A DNA stretch of 64,000 nucleotides from positions 1 through 64,000 of the forward strand of contig NZ_WVVW01000016.1 in the NCBI RefSeq assembly GCF_009857815.1. Reading direction: 5' to 3'. Positions within the stretch are counted from its first letter, which is position 1. Each line of letters begins with the position of its first letter. Of this stretch, positions 17,739 to 25,875 are shown piece by piece. A program made the position numbers and the translations under genes. Below the pieces are notes generated by a model. It made no database searches, had not been told where the DNA came from, and saw nothing but the letters and a program-made list of their open reading frames with translations. This DNA is from Pseudomaricurvus sp. HS19 (GTDB lineage: Bacteria; Pseudomonadota; Gammaproteobacteria; Pseudomonadales; Cellvibrionaceae).

Positions 17739-18098
17739 ATGGCGCAAGCAATGACCTACTACAAACAGGCCATCAAAACCGAACTGCCCAGCATGAACCG
17801 GCCGGGTATCAACGCCTTCCTTGGCGACATCGCTGTCTCTGAGGACCCGGACAAAACCATTGCAGCGGGCTTTTACCGCATGGAGAAATCCGATGAGCCG
17901 CTGGTGTACGAGTACCACTACCACGAGATGAAAATCATTGTGGAGGGGGAGATGCTCATCACCGACGAGACCGGCAACCAGGTGCACGCCACCGTGGGCG
18001 ATGTTTTCTATTTTCCCAAGGGCAGCGTCATTACCTTTCAGTCGCCCAGCTATGGCATCGGATTTTTCTGCGGCCAGCGCAAAGAGGGTGAAGGCTGA
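17739..18098 (+). CDS. Cupin (EutQ/DUF861-like) protein downstream of tdm
   Basis: 119 residues. The cupin core is YHYHEMKIIVEGEMLITDETG and VGDVFYFPKGSVITFQS, with a likely metal-binding His/Glu set (H-x-H-x3-K, E). GGAGG is placed 8 nt before the ATG. It follows tdm by 68 bp on the same strand and is probably co-transcribed. Two GTCACTACTG direct repeats (17701-17710, 17718-17727) lie just before the ribosome site. It differs from the cupin after tmm. No substrate can be assigned; association with TMAO demethylation is by context. Confidence 0.78.
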   Translation: MAQAMTYYKQAIKTELPSMNRPGINAFLGDIAVSEDPDKTIAAGFYRMEKSDEPLVYEYHYHEMKIIVEGEMLITDETGNQVHATVGDVFYFPKGSVITFQSPSYGIGFFCGQRKEGEG

Positions 18099-18219
18099 CG
18101 CCAGCGGATGTATCAAAGTGGCTCAGGATTTTCGCAAAGACCCACTTTGGTGCTTGGTTAAACGAATGAGGAAAAATGCGACCGCAGTAACCGGTTGAAA
18201 TGTAAAGAAATTTAAATCT

Positions 18220-18235
18220 GGGTACGGCTATTGCA
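18220..18235 (+). promoter_or_regulatory. Sigma-54-like promoter before amtB
   Basis: GGGTACGGCTATTGCA matches the -24/-12 pattern TGGCACG-N4-TTGCA at the invariant GG and GC, with two mismatches in the -24 box. It ends 114 bp before the amtB start. Sigma-54 control would fit nitrogen regulation of an ammonium transporter. No convincing NtrC dyad was found nearby. Confidence 0.45.
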
Positions 18236-18349
18236 TTTCCTATTAAGAATTTTTTATTACTGAAAGTGCTTTTTTACAGTGCGTGCAACCGCTGTGCTAA
18301 AGGCACTTGCAGTGATGAAGACGGGTTCTAATCAACATCGGGGATCACT

Positions 18350-19690
18350 ATGGACGAAGTACAAACTGCAGAGAAACTCGCGGAGTTACAAACTCTGATC
18401 GAGATGTCCGGCACCATCAATATGGAAGTGTTTTATTGGTGGTGTACGGGGTTGATGGTCATCATTCACGCCGGCTTCCTGGCGTATGAAATGGGTGCTT
18501 CGCGCCTCAAGAACGCATTGGCGTCGGGTGTGAAAAACATCCTCGCTTTTGCTTTTATCATTCCCACTTTCTTCTTCTTCGGTTGGTGGATCTACCTCGC
18601 CATGTACAGCGGCTTTACGCCGGACTTTGAAGCCGCGGCAGCGGGTTTGCCCTGGTCTACCAATATGGGTCCCAACCTGGCGGATAACGCCAGCGGTATC
18701 TTCTGGGGGGCGTTTGTACTGTTCGCGGCAACCACAGCATCGATCTTTTCCGGTGCGGTGATTGAGCGTATTCGTATGAGCTCGTTCATCATCCTGGCGA
18801 TTATCCTCGGCTCCGTGGTGTGGATTCTGGGTGCGGCCTGGGGTTGGCATCCGGACGGCTGGCTCACCACCGAGTGGGGCTTCCACGACTTCGGTGCGGC
18901 CGGTTGTGTGCACATGGTGGCGGGTTTCTTTGCCCTCGGTGTAACCATTAACCTGGGTGCCCGTATCGGTCGCTTTGCACCGGACGGCACGCCGCTGAAC
19001 ATCACCGGTCACAGTGTGCCCATGAGCATCATCGGCCTGATGCTGATCATCGTTGGTTTCTTCGGTTTCCTCGGTGGCTGCATCATCTACAACACCGGTG
19101 CCCAGTGGACCACCATCTTCGGTACCCCTGTGACCCTGTCTGCGGTGAGCTTCAACACCCTGATGGCCTTCTCCGGCGGTATTATCGGTGCTTACATCAT
19201 CACCCGTCAGCCTTTCTGGATGATGTCCGGTGCCCTGGCCGGTATCTTCTCTGCCGCACCTGGCCTGGACGTTTACTACCCGCCACTGGCCTTCCTGATG
19301 GGTATCCTCGGTGGGGTGATTGCGCCTCTGGCTGACAAGCTGCTCACCAACAAGTTCAAGATCGACGACGCTGTAGGTGCCTTCTCGGTGCACGGTGTTG
19401 GTGGCCTGATCGGTGTGGTTGGCCTGGGTGTATTCGCCGGTCTGCCCAACGTGGTTGAAGGTGCCCCTGCGGTAAGCTTCATGGGTCAGCTGAAGAGCGC
19501 CATCGTGATGGCCCTGCTGGGCTTTATCCCTGGTTTCGGTCTCTCCTGGGTTATGGCGAAAGTGGGCTTCCTGCGCGTACCACCGAAAGCCGAAGAAGCG
19601 GGTCTCGACCTGGTTGAAGTGCCGCTGGCAGCCTACCCGGAGTCGGTGCCAGCCAAGTCCTCCATTCCAACTGCTGCAGCTACTGCCTAA
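18350..19690 (+). CDS. amt: Ammonium/methylammonium transporter (Amt family, divergent branch)
   Basis: 446 residues with about 11-12 hydrophobic helices. The twin pore histidines are recognisable in GCVHMVAGF and FSVHGVGGLIGV. Several usual motifs are altered: the periplasmic DFAGS-type motif reads HDFGAAG, and the first helix WWCTGLMVIIHAGFLAYEMG departs from typical AmtB. There is no glnK gene before or after it. The location at the end of a methylated-amine island suggests uptake of ammonium or methylammonium as nitrogen source. The C-terminal tail is Ala/Pro-rich and lacks a clear GlnK-contact motif. Confidence 0.88.
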   Translation: MDEVQTAEKLAELQTLIEMSGTINMEVFYWWCTGLMVIIHAGFLAYEMGASRLKNALASGVKNILAFAFIIPTFFFFGWWIYLAMYSGFTPDFEAAAAGLPWSTNMGPNLADNASGIFWGAFVLFAATTASIFSGAVIERIRMSSFIILAIILGSVVWILGAAWGWHPDGWLTTEWGFHDFGAAGCVHMVAGFFALGVTINLGARIGRFAPDGTPLNITGHSVPMSIIGLMLIIVGFFGFLGGCIIYNTGAQWTTIFGTPVTLSAVSFNTLMAFSGGIIGAYIITRQPFWMMSGALAGIFSAAPGLDVYYPPLAFLMGILGGVIAPLADKLLTNKFKIDDAVGAFSVHGVGGLIGVVGLGVFAGLPNVVEGAPAVSFMGQLKSAIVMALLGFIPGFGLSWVMAKVGFLRVPPKAEEAGLDLVEVPLAAYPESVPAKSSIPTAAATA

Positions 19691-19702
19691 GGAGACAACA
19701 GC

Positions 19703-19870
19703 ATGAACGTAAGTCCAATTACCAGCTGGGAAGGCGTTGAAGCCTACTTCACTTTCGCTGACAGTCCGGTGGCCATGGTGCTGATCCTGTCACTGGCAGT
19801 AGCGGTCACCTTCGGTACTATCCTGCACTCGGTGAAACACGAAAACAGCACCTACATCGACTACAAGTAG
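19703..19870 (+). CDS. 55-residue single-pass membrane protein after amt
   Basis: ATG 12 bp after the amt stop, with GGAGAC in the ribosome-site position, opens a 55-codon frame. It has a short polar start, one strong hydrophobic helix (AMVLILSLAVAVTFGTIL) and a polar tail ending IDYK. The terminator follows directly, so it is the last gene of the amt unit. I do not recognise a named family. Co-transcription with a transporter lacking a GlnK partner suggests an accessory or regulatory subunit, which is inference. Confidence 0.75.
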   Translation: MNVSPITSWEGVEAYFTFADSPVAMVLILSLAVAVTFGTILHSVKHENSTYIDYK

Positions 19871-19907
19871 TTTTCACCACACCCATTTCCATTTGTAAGT
19901 TCTCTTC

Positions 19908-19935
19908 GCGCCGGCAATTGCCGGCGCTTTTTTTT
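19908..19935 (+). terminator. Rho-independent terminator after the amt unit
   Basis: GCGCCGGCAATTGCCGGCGC is a perfect 20-bp palindrome followed by eight T residues. It closes the amine island on the right. Confidence 0.93.
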
Positions 19936-20056
19936 GCCGCGGGAATCGTATCGCCCGTCAGGAGCGGGTGTCAGGGTTACGGTGGATATCAGCGACAATT
20001 GTCATGGCGCTTGCGGGTGACCATACTAGGCGCACAGGAAACATTGAGACCGGAAC

Positions 20057-22369
20057 ATGACCACCAACGGATCTGGATTCACTAGCCCGCATCTGCTTCT
20101 GCCTGCCACACTGCCTTCAGCCCGGTTCTGCCTACGTTTATCGCTCGCCGTATTCCTGGCACTGGCCGTTATGGTTTGCCAGGCCGCCGCTGAACCGCAG
20201 CCAGCCTACAACCTCTGCCCGCCGAACCTGGAGCGCCCCTGCGTTGCGCTGGTACTGGGTGGTGGTGGTGCCCGCGGCAGTGCCCATATCGGCGTGATCC
20301 GGGCATTGGAGGAGCATGGAGTGCCGGTGGATATGGTGGTGGGCACCAGCATGGGAGCCTTTGTGGGTGGGCTCTATGCATCCGGAAAATCACCGCAGGA
20401 GTTGCAGGAGCTGTTTGAGGCGGCGGACTGGAATGCCGGTTACCGCGACGACCTCAGCCGCAGCCGCATTCCCAATCGCCGTAAACGCCAGCTGGACGAT
20501 TTTCCCATTCACCTGGACCTGGGCTTTTCCGATGGCCAGATCAAGTTGCCCAAGGGGGTGTTGCAGGGGCAGGGGATGAAGGGGCTGCTGGATGACATGT
20601 TGGGCTACTACCCGGAGTTTGACTCCTTTGACCGCTTGCCAATTCCGTTTCGCGCCGTGGCTGCCGATGCCGAGAGCGGCGAGGAGGTGGTGCTGAGTCA
20701 CGGCGACCTGGCCACAGCGATCCAGACCTCCATGTCCATCCCCGGGGTGGTGCGTCCCATTGAGGAGGAGGGGCGGGTGCTGGTGGATGGCGGCGTTGCC
20801 AACAACCTGCCGGTGAGTGTGGCCCGCTCCCTGGGGGCAGAGGTGGTGATCGCGGTAAACATCGGTTCGCCGGGTATGAACAAGGATGAGCTGCAGTCGG
20901 GTCTGGCGATCATGCGGCAGCTGGTGGGACTGTTGACCCGGCAGAATGTGGAGTACCAGAAATCCCTGCTGACGGAGCGAGATGTACTGGTGGAGCCGGA
21001 GCTGGAGGGCATTACCACCTTCAGTTTCGAAAAGTCCCCGCAAGGTATCGAAGCGGGTTATCAGGCCATGCAGGCGCAATTTGCCGCCGACCCGGCCCTG
21101 CAGGCACTGGCGCAGCCGGACTACGCTGCCGAGCATTCGCAGACCGCCGAGGTGCGGGATCTCTATATTGATCGTGTGGAACTGGACAACCAGACCCGCC
21201 TCGCAGATGAGTACTTATTGCGGCGTATGGGGCTGGAGTCGCAGGGCAGTTATTCGCTGGATGAAATCCAGAAGGGCAGTGAGCGGCTCTACGGCCAAGG
21301 CACCATTGCCCGCATCAACACTTCAGTGCGCAGTACCGATGAAGAGGAGGTGCTGGATGTCTACGTGGGCGAGAAGGACTGGGGCCCGGGCTATGTGGAT
21401 TTCAAAATGTCGTTTGAAGACGACTTTCACTCCTTCAGCCGTTATCAACTGGGTGCCTCTTATCGCCTGACCAACCTGTCGCCCTATGGTGCCGAGTGGT
21501 ATTCCACCGCGGAGTTTGGCACTGACAAGGTATTTACCAGTGAACTCTACTGGCCCATGGGCAACACGGATTTTTACTGGGACGCGGCCCTGTCGCTGGA
21601 ACGGCGGGTGAGCAGCTATCGGGAGGAGGGCAAATCCTTTGGCGACTTTACGGTTACCCAGCATGCGGTGGTTGGCGGGGTCGGCTGGAACCTGGCGGAC
21701 AGTGTCGACCTGTTGGCGGGTGTTACCTACGGAGAGGGTACGCTGGAGTTGCCGGGATTGTATACGCTGTTTGATCCGGACCTGGATGAGCTCGACTACG
21801 ATCAGCGTGGTGGTGTGCTGCGTTTTAACTTCGATACCCTCGATCATGCCACCTTTCCCCGGGACGGCTGGAAGCTCAACGCGCAGTTGGCCCGTACCCG
21901 GGATACGCTGGATGGTGAGCAGGATTACACCACTGCGCTGGACAGTGAACTGAATGGTGTCGGTTCCTGGCGCCGTCACAGCGTGCGTACCCAGTTGCGT
22001 TACCAGAGCACCATCAACGACGATCCGCTCTCCCTGCTGGGCTCCTTCAGCCTGGGGGGCTTCCTCAACCTCTCCGGCCTTGAAAAGAATTCGGTGGTCG
22101 GGCAACACGTGCGCTTTGTCAGTTTGGTCTACACCTATGAGATGGTCGAGAACGATTTCGGGGCCATCACACTGCCGCTCTACCTGGGTTTCTCAGCCGA
22201 AGCCGGCAACGCCTGGGCCAACAAGGACGACGTCGATTACGGTGATCTGATTGTCAGTAACAGCCTGTTTGTGGGCTGGGACAGTCCGCTCGGCCCGGCT
22301 TATCTGGCCTATGGCCACAGCAATGAAGGGGATAACAGTTTCTACATTTTCCTCGGTCATGTCTTCTAG
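20057..22369 (+). CDS. Patatin-like phospholipase with C-terminal beta-barrel (type Vd / PlpD family)
   Basis: 770 residues. A long N-terminus with a hydrophobic stretch at about 27-41 looks like a signal peptide. The patatin domain has the oxyanion motif GGGGARG (68-74), nucleophile elbow GTSMG with Ser98, and the DGG motif (LVDGGVANNLPV, about 243) for the Ser-Asp dyad. A POTRA-like segment (about 365-440) and an Omp85-type barrel follow, ending in FYIFLGHVF with a terminal Phe. The family inserts its barrel in the outer membrane and exposes or releases the lipase. It is convergent with the YdeP gene. Confidence 0.9.
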   Translation: MTTNGSGFTSPHLLLPATLPSARFCLRLSLAVFLALAVMVCQAAAEPQPAYNLCPPNLERPCVALVLGGGGARGSAHIGVIRALEEHGVPVDMVVGTSMGAFVGGLYASGKSPQELQELFEAADWNAGYRDDLSRSRIPNRRKRQLDDFPIHLDLGFSDGQIKLPKGVLQGQGMKGLLDDMLGYYPEFDSFDRLPIPFRAVAADAESGEEVVLSHGDLATAIQTSMSIPGVVRPIEEEGRVLVDGGVANNLPVSVARSLGAEVVIAVNIGSPGMNKDELQSGLAIMRQLVGLLTRQNVEYQKSLLTERDVLVEPELEGITTFSFEKSPQGIEAGYQAMQAQFAADPALQALAQPDYAAEHSQTAEVRDLYIDRVELDNQTRLADEYLLRRMGLESQGSYSLDEIQKGSERLYGQGTIARINTSVRSTDEEEVLDVYVGEKDWGPGYVDFKMSFEDDFHSFSRYQLGASYRLTNLSPYGAEWYSTAEFGTDKVFTSELYWPMGNTDFYWDAALSLERRVSSYREEGKSFGDFTVTQHAVVGGVGWNLADSVDLLAGVTYGEGTLELPGLYTLFDPDLDELDYDQRGGVLRFNFDTLDHATFPRDGWKLNAQLARTRDTLDGEQDYTTALDSELNGVGSWRRHSVRTQLRYQSTINDDPLSLLGSFSLGGFLNLSGLEKNSVVGQHVRFVSLVYTYEMVENDFGAITLPLYLGFSAEAGNAWANKDDVDYGDLIVSNSLFVGWDSPLGPAYLAYGHSNEGDNSFYIFLGHVF

Positions 22370-22399
22370 GGGCTGAAGCGCCCCGTTGTTATCCCGGCA

Positions 22400-24718
22400 T
22401 CAGGCAATCCGTTGCGACTGATGCTGGCGCAACTCCACCGCAATACTTTTGGAGGTGGGGGTACGACTGTCACCGGGGTGGCTGGCCAGTGGTACCAGCG
22501 GGTTGGTCTCCGGATAGTAGGCGGCGATGTTGCCTGCCGGTATGTCGTAAGGCACCAGGGTAAAGCCGTAAATCTCCCGGGTTTGTCCGTCATCCCACAG
22601 CGAGCGGATATCCACCTTGTCTCCTGCGTCAAAGCCCAGCCGGCGGATATCTTCCGGATGGATAAACAGCACCTGCCGTTCGCCGCTGATGCCGCGGTAG
22701 CGATCCTCCAGTCCATAGATGGTGGTGTTGTACTGGTCGTGGGAACGCAGGGTTTGCAGGATCAGTGTGGTGGGTTGCATCTGGCTGGCGGCATTGACTG
22801 GCACCACATGGTCGGGCAGCGGATGCGAGTGCATCTCCAGTTTGCCGCTGCTGGTCAGCCAGTGGCGTTCACGGGCCTCGTTGCCCAGGTAGAAGCCGCC
22901 CGGGTGCTGCAGGCGCTGGTTAAAGTTTTCAAAGCCGGGAATGGTGGCGGCAATGAGATCGCGAATGCGATCGTAGTCTGCCACCAGTTCTGACCAGTCC
23001 AGTGGAAAACTCCCCAGGGTGGCCTTGGCAATACCGGCAATAATGGCCGGCTCCGAACGCATGGTGTCCGCCAGGGGCTGCAGCAGGCCTTCGGAAGCGT
23101 GCACCATACTGAAGGAGTCTTCCACCGTGACTTTTTGTGATCCGCTGGCCTGCAGGTCGATGTCAGTACGCCCCAGGCAGGGCAGGATCAGCGCCTCGCG
23201 GCCGGTGGCCAGGTGGGAGCGGTTGAGCTTGGTGCTGATGTGCACGGTGAGTTGACAGTTGGCCAGTGCCTGCTCGGTCAGCGGTGTATCGGGTGTGGCG
23301 GCGGCAAAGTTGCCACCGAGGCCGATAAACACCTTGCTGTGACCGTCACGCATGGCAGCGATGGCTTCTACGGTGCTGTGGCCGTGCCGGCGCGGTGATT
23401 CAAAGCCGAACTGTTGATCCTGTGCGGCAAGAAACGCTTCGCCGGGCCGTTCATTGATGCCCATGGTGCGATCGCCCTGCACATTGCTGTGACCGCGCAC
23501 CGGACAGAGGCCGGCACCGGGGCGACCAATATGCCCGCCCAGCGCCATCCAGTTCACCAGCTCGTGAATGGTGGGTACGGAGTGGTAGTGCTGGGTAATC
23601 CCCATGGCCCAGGTGGCAATCACTTTGCCGGCACCGGCGAAAATACGCGCTGCTGCGGCCAGCTCATCACGGCTCAGTCCCGACTGCTCTTCAATCTGTT
23701 GCCAGCTGCTGTCGCGCACCTGCTGCAGCCAGGTCTCACTGCCGCTGGTGTGGGCATTGAGAAACTCCTCGTCCAGTGTTTCACCCGACTCCAGCAGCAG
23801 TTTGGACATGCCGCGGATGGCGGCCATGTCACCACCCAGTTTGGGAGTCAGGTAGAGTGAATTCATGGTGGTGGCGGAATTGGTAAGCATCTCTGCCGGA
23901 TCCTGGGGGTGCTGGAATTTTTCCAGTCCCCGTTCGCGCAGGGTGTTGAATACCACCACTTTGGCGCCGCGCTTCATGGCACTGCGCAGGGTCTCCAGCA
24001 TACGCGGATGGTTGGTGCCAGGGTTCTGGCCAAACACAAAGATGGCGTCGGCCTCGGCAAAATCTTCCAGCGTCACCGTACCCTTGCCGACACCGATACT
24101 GCCGGTGAGCGCCACGCCACTGGCTTCGTGGCACATGTTGGAGCAGTCGGGAAAGTTATTGGTGCCGAAGGCGCGGCCGAACAATTGGTAGAGAAACGCC
24201 GCTTCGTTGCTGGCGCGGCCGGAGGTGTAGAGCTCCAGTTGATCCGGGTGCTGCAGCTGTTTGAGGTGCTGTGCAATCAGTGCGTAGGCATCTTCCCAGC
24301 TGACAGGTTCGTAGCAGTCGCTGTTGCGGTTGTAGCGCATGGGCTCGGTCAGGCGACCCTGGTACTCGAGGAAATAGCCGGACTGCTGCTTCAGCCAGCT
24401 CACCGGGTGCTGGCTGAAAAAGTGGCGATCCACCACTTTGGAGGTGGCTTCCCAGTTCACCGCCTTGGCGCCGTTTTCGCAGAAACGGATACGGTGGGGT
24501 TTGGCCTCTTCACCCCAGGCGCAGCCGGGGCAGTCAAAGCCCTTGTCCTGGTTGGTGTGCAGCAGGGAGCGGATATTCTTGACCGCGTTGTGACTTTGCA
24601 ACAGGTGGTGGGTAGTGCTTTTCAGGGCGCCCCAGCCGCCGGCGGGCCCTTTGCCTGTATGCAGCGGAATCCCGGTGGCGGCCTTGTCGCCGTCGGTTGG
24701 TTTGGATTTCTCTTTCAT
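22400..24718 (-). CDS. FdhF/YdeP-family molybdopterin oxidoreductase
   Basis: 772 residues. An N-terminal CPGCAWGEEAKPHRIRFCENG segment, the long molybdopterin-binding core (VFGQNPGTNHPRMLETLRSA, CPVRGHSNVQGDRTMG) and a C-terminal molydopterin-dinucleotide domain (TLRSHDQYNTTIYG) identify the YdeP branch of the formate dehydrogenase-like family. Its physiological substrate is not settled; E. coli YdeP is linked to acid resistance. It overlaps the fdhD stop by four bases (ATGA), so the two are translated together. That fits, because FdhD supplies sulfur to the Mo-bis-MGD cofactor of formate dehydrogenases. Confidence 0.88.
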   Translation of the reverse strand: MKEKSKPTDGDKAATGIPLHTGKGPAGGWGALKSTTHHLLQSHNAVKNIRSLLHTNQDKGFDCPGCAWGEEAKPHRIRFCENGAKAVNWEATSKVVDRHFFSQHPVSWLKQQSGYFLEYQGRLTEPMRYNRNSDCYEPVSWEDAYALIAQHLKQLQHPDQLELYTSGRASNEAAFLYQLFGRAFGTNNFPDCSNMCHEASGVALTGSIGVGKGTVTLEDFAEADAIFVFGQNPGTNHPRMLETLRSAMKRGAKVVVFNTLRERGLEKFQHPQDPAEMLTNSATTMNSLYLTPKLGGDMAAIRGMSKLLLESGETLDEEFLNAHTSGSETWLQQVRDSSWQQIEEQSGLSRDELAAAARIFAGAGKVIATWAMGITQHYHSVPTIHELVNWMALGGHIGRPGAGLCPVRGHSNVQGDRTMGINERPGEAFLAAQDQQFGFESPRRHGHSTVEAIAAMRDGHSKVFIGLGGNFAAATPDTPLTEQALANCQLTVHISTKLNRSHLATGREALILPCLGRTDIDLQASGSQKVTVEDSFSMVHASEGLLQPLADTMRSEPAIIAGIAKATLGSFPLDWSELVADYDRIRDLIAATIPGFENFNQRLQHPGGFYLGNEARERHWLTSSGKLEMHSHPLPDHVVPVNAASQMQPTTLILQTLRSHDQYNTTIYGLEDRYRGISGERQVLFIHPEDIRRLGFDAGDKVDIRSLWDDGQTREIYGFTLVPYDIPAGNIAAYYPETNPLVPLASHPGDSRTPTSKSIAVELRQHQSQRIA

Positions 24719-25581
24719 GGTGTTGTCTCTGAGTCCGGTCCTGCATGTACCTGCACACGTTGTTGGCGGGTGACCTGCAGCAAATTGAGTCGGTAGTGGC
24801 GGGCCAGCTGGATGGCCAGGGTGCTGGGGCTGCCCAGGTGAAGCAGGGTGGAGAGGCGGGCACGTACCGCTTTCTGCACCAGCTCCACGCTGCTGCGGCT
24901 GCTCATCAGTACGCTGTGGTTCTCCAGCGCCACGCCCTGCAGCAGCGCGTGGCCTATGACTTTATCCAGTGCGTTGTGGCGGCCGATATCCTGCAGGCAG
25001 CAGAGGCTTTCTCCGTCCGGCGCCCGCAGCAGTGCAGCGTGCAGCCCGTTACCGGAGGGCTGCTGGAGTTGCTCGCGGGCCAGCAGGGCCTGCAGCCCCT
25101 GCAGCTGTTCGGGCGCCGGCAGTGCCGAGGGCGCCAGCGGTGCCAGTGCGGGCATGGCGGTGGCCAGTGCTTCGTGACCACAGAGACCGCAGCCGCTGCT
25201 GCCCTGCCGCAATTGCCGGGTATTGCGATAGCGCTGCCACTGCCGTGGGCTGATCTCCAGCTCAAGGGTAATGGTGTCGATCTCCGGCGACGGGTTGGCC
25301 GACTGCGGGGCCTCTGGCAGCAGTGGGCGCCGCAGATGGCTGACAGTGAGATCCCTCAGGTCGTCGATGCTATCAATGATGCCCTCGCTGAAGGCAAAGC
25401 CGGTGGCAAAGGCCTCCATGGCGGTGGGGGTCACCATCATGACGGCATGGGCGATGCCGTTGACTGTGATGCTGGCCGGCAGCTCAATGGCAGCTCCCGC
25501 CATGATTGGCGCATGGGTGTCGCTGTGCCCGGCGGATGGAGAGGATTGCCTGGGCGGATTGGGAGGCGACTGCGGATTCAT
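24715..25581 (-). CDS. fdhD: FdhD sulfurtransferase for formate dehydrogenase-type enzymes
   Basis: 288 residues from the ATG at 25581; a TTG at 25614 in the same frame is an alternative start. The loop motif CGLCGHEAL carries the two essential cysteines. The FdhD core includes GFAFSEGIIDSIDD, LCCLQDIGRHNALDKVIG and SSRSSVELVQKA. It transfers sulfur from IscS to the molybdenum cofactor of FdhF-type proteins. It is first in a two-gene operon with the YdeP-like gene. The palindrome at 25637-25649 lies 56 bp upstream. Confidence 0.92.
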   Translation of the reverse strand: MNPQSPPNPPRQSSPSAGHSDTHAPIMAGAAIELPASITVNGIAHAVMMVTPTAMEAFATGFAFSEGIIDSIDDLRDLTVSHLRRPLLPEAPQSANPSPEIDTITLELEISPRQWQRYRNTRQLRQGSSGCGLCGHEALATAMPALAPLAPSALPAPEQLQGLQALLAREQLQQPSGNGLHAALLRAPDGESLCCLQDIGRHNALDKVIGHALLQGVALENHSVLMSSRSSVELVQKAVRARLSTLLHLGSPSTLAIQLARHYRLNLLQVTRQQRVQVHAGPDSETTP

Positions 25582-25636
25582 GACTTCAGTAATCCCGGTT
25601 GGAAAAGAGGCCAACCTATCATTGTGAAACTAAAAT

Positions 25637-25649
25637 TCCTATAAGGAAA
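25637..25649. promoter_or_regulatory. Palindrome TTCC-N5-GGAA upstream of fdhD
   Basis: TTCCTATAAGGAA (inner repeat TTCCT-ATA-AGGAA) followed by AAATTAC. It matches the element before dmmA in arms, spacer length and flank. A candidate operator shared by two oxidoreductase operons. Confidence 0.35.
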
Positions 25650-25795
25650 ATTACGTAAAGGCTCGCCAGCGGTTAACCGTTCCCGGTGTTGGGTGCATTT
25701 TCGCCGCTACCGGCCTTATCGCCTCTAAGCATAGTTCTCCGGGGACTGGCTGCCCGGGCCTGTCGGCGTGCCGTGTCATGGCTGGGTGTTGTCTG

Positions 25796-25801
25796 TATAA
25801 T
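25796..25801 (+). promoter_or_regulatory. Sigma-70 -10 box upstream of prfC
   Basis: TATAAT followed by GCGCGCC, 75 bp before the prfC start. The GC-rich discriminator resembles growth-rate-controlled promoters. The -35 box is weak (GTCATG or CGTGTC at the right spacing). Confidence 0.4.
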
Positions 25802-25875
25802 GCGCGCCACATTGAACAGCCCCCCATCAGCGTGCCGGCAGACCGCCGGGCCCGGGGCGTTATGCGGATTCAGAC

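Noticed and set aside
19990-20056. Small RNA or riboswitch before the patatin gene
   Set aside because: Only a GACAATTGTC palindrome is visible; no extended pairing or terminator.
22368-22384. Bidirectional terminator between the patatin and YdeP genes
   Set aside because: GGGGC/GCCCC can pair around a 6-nt loop, but the stem is short and no T-run follows on either strand.
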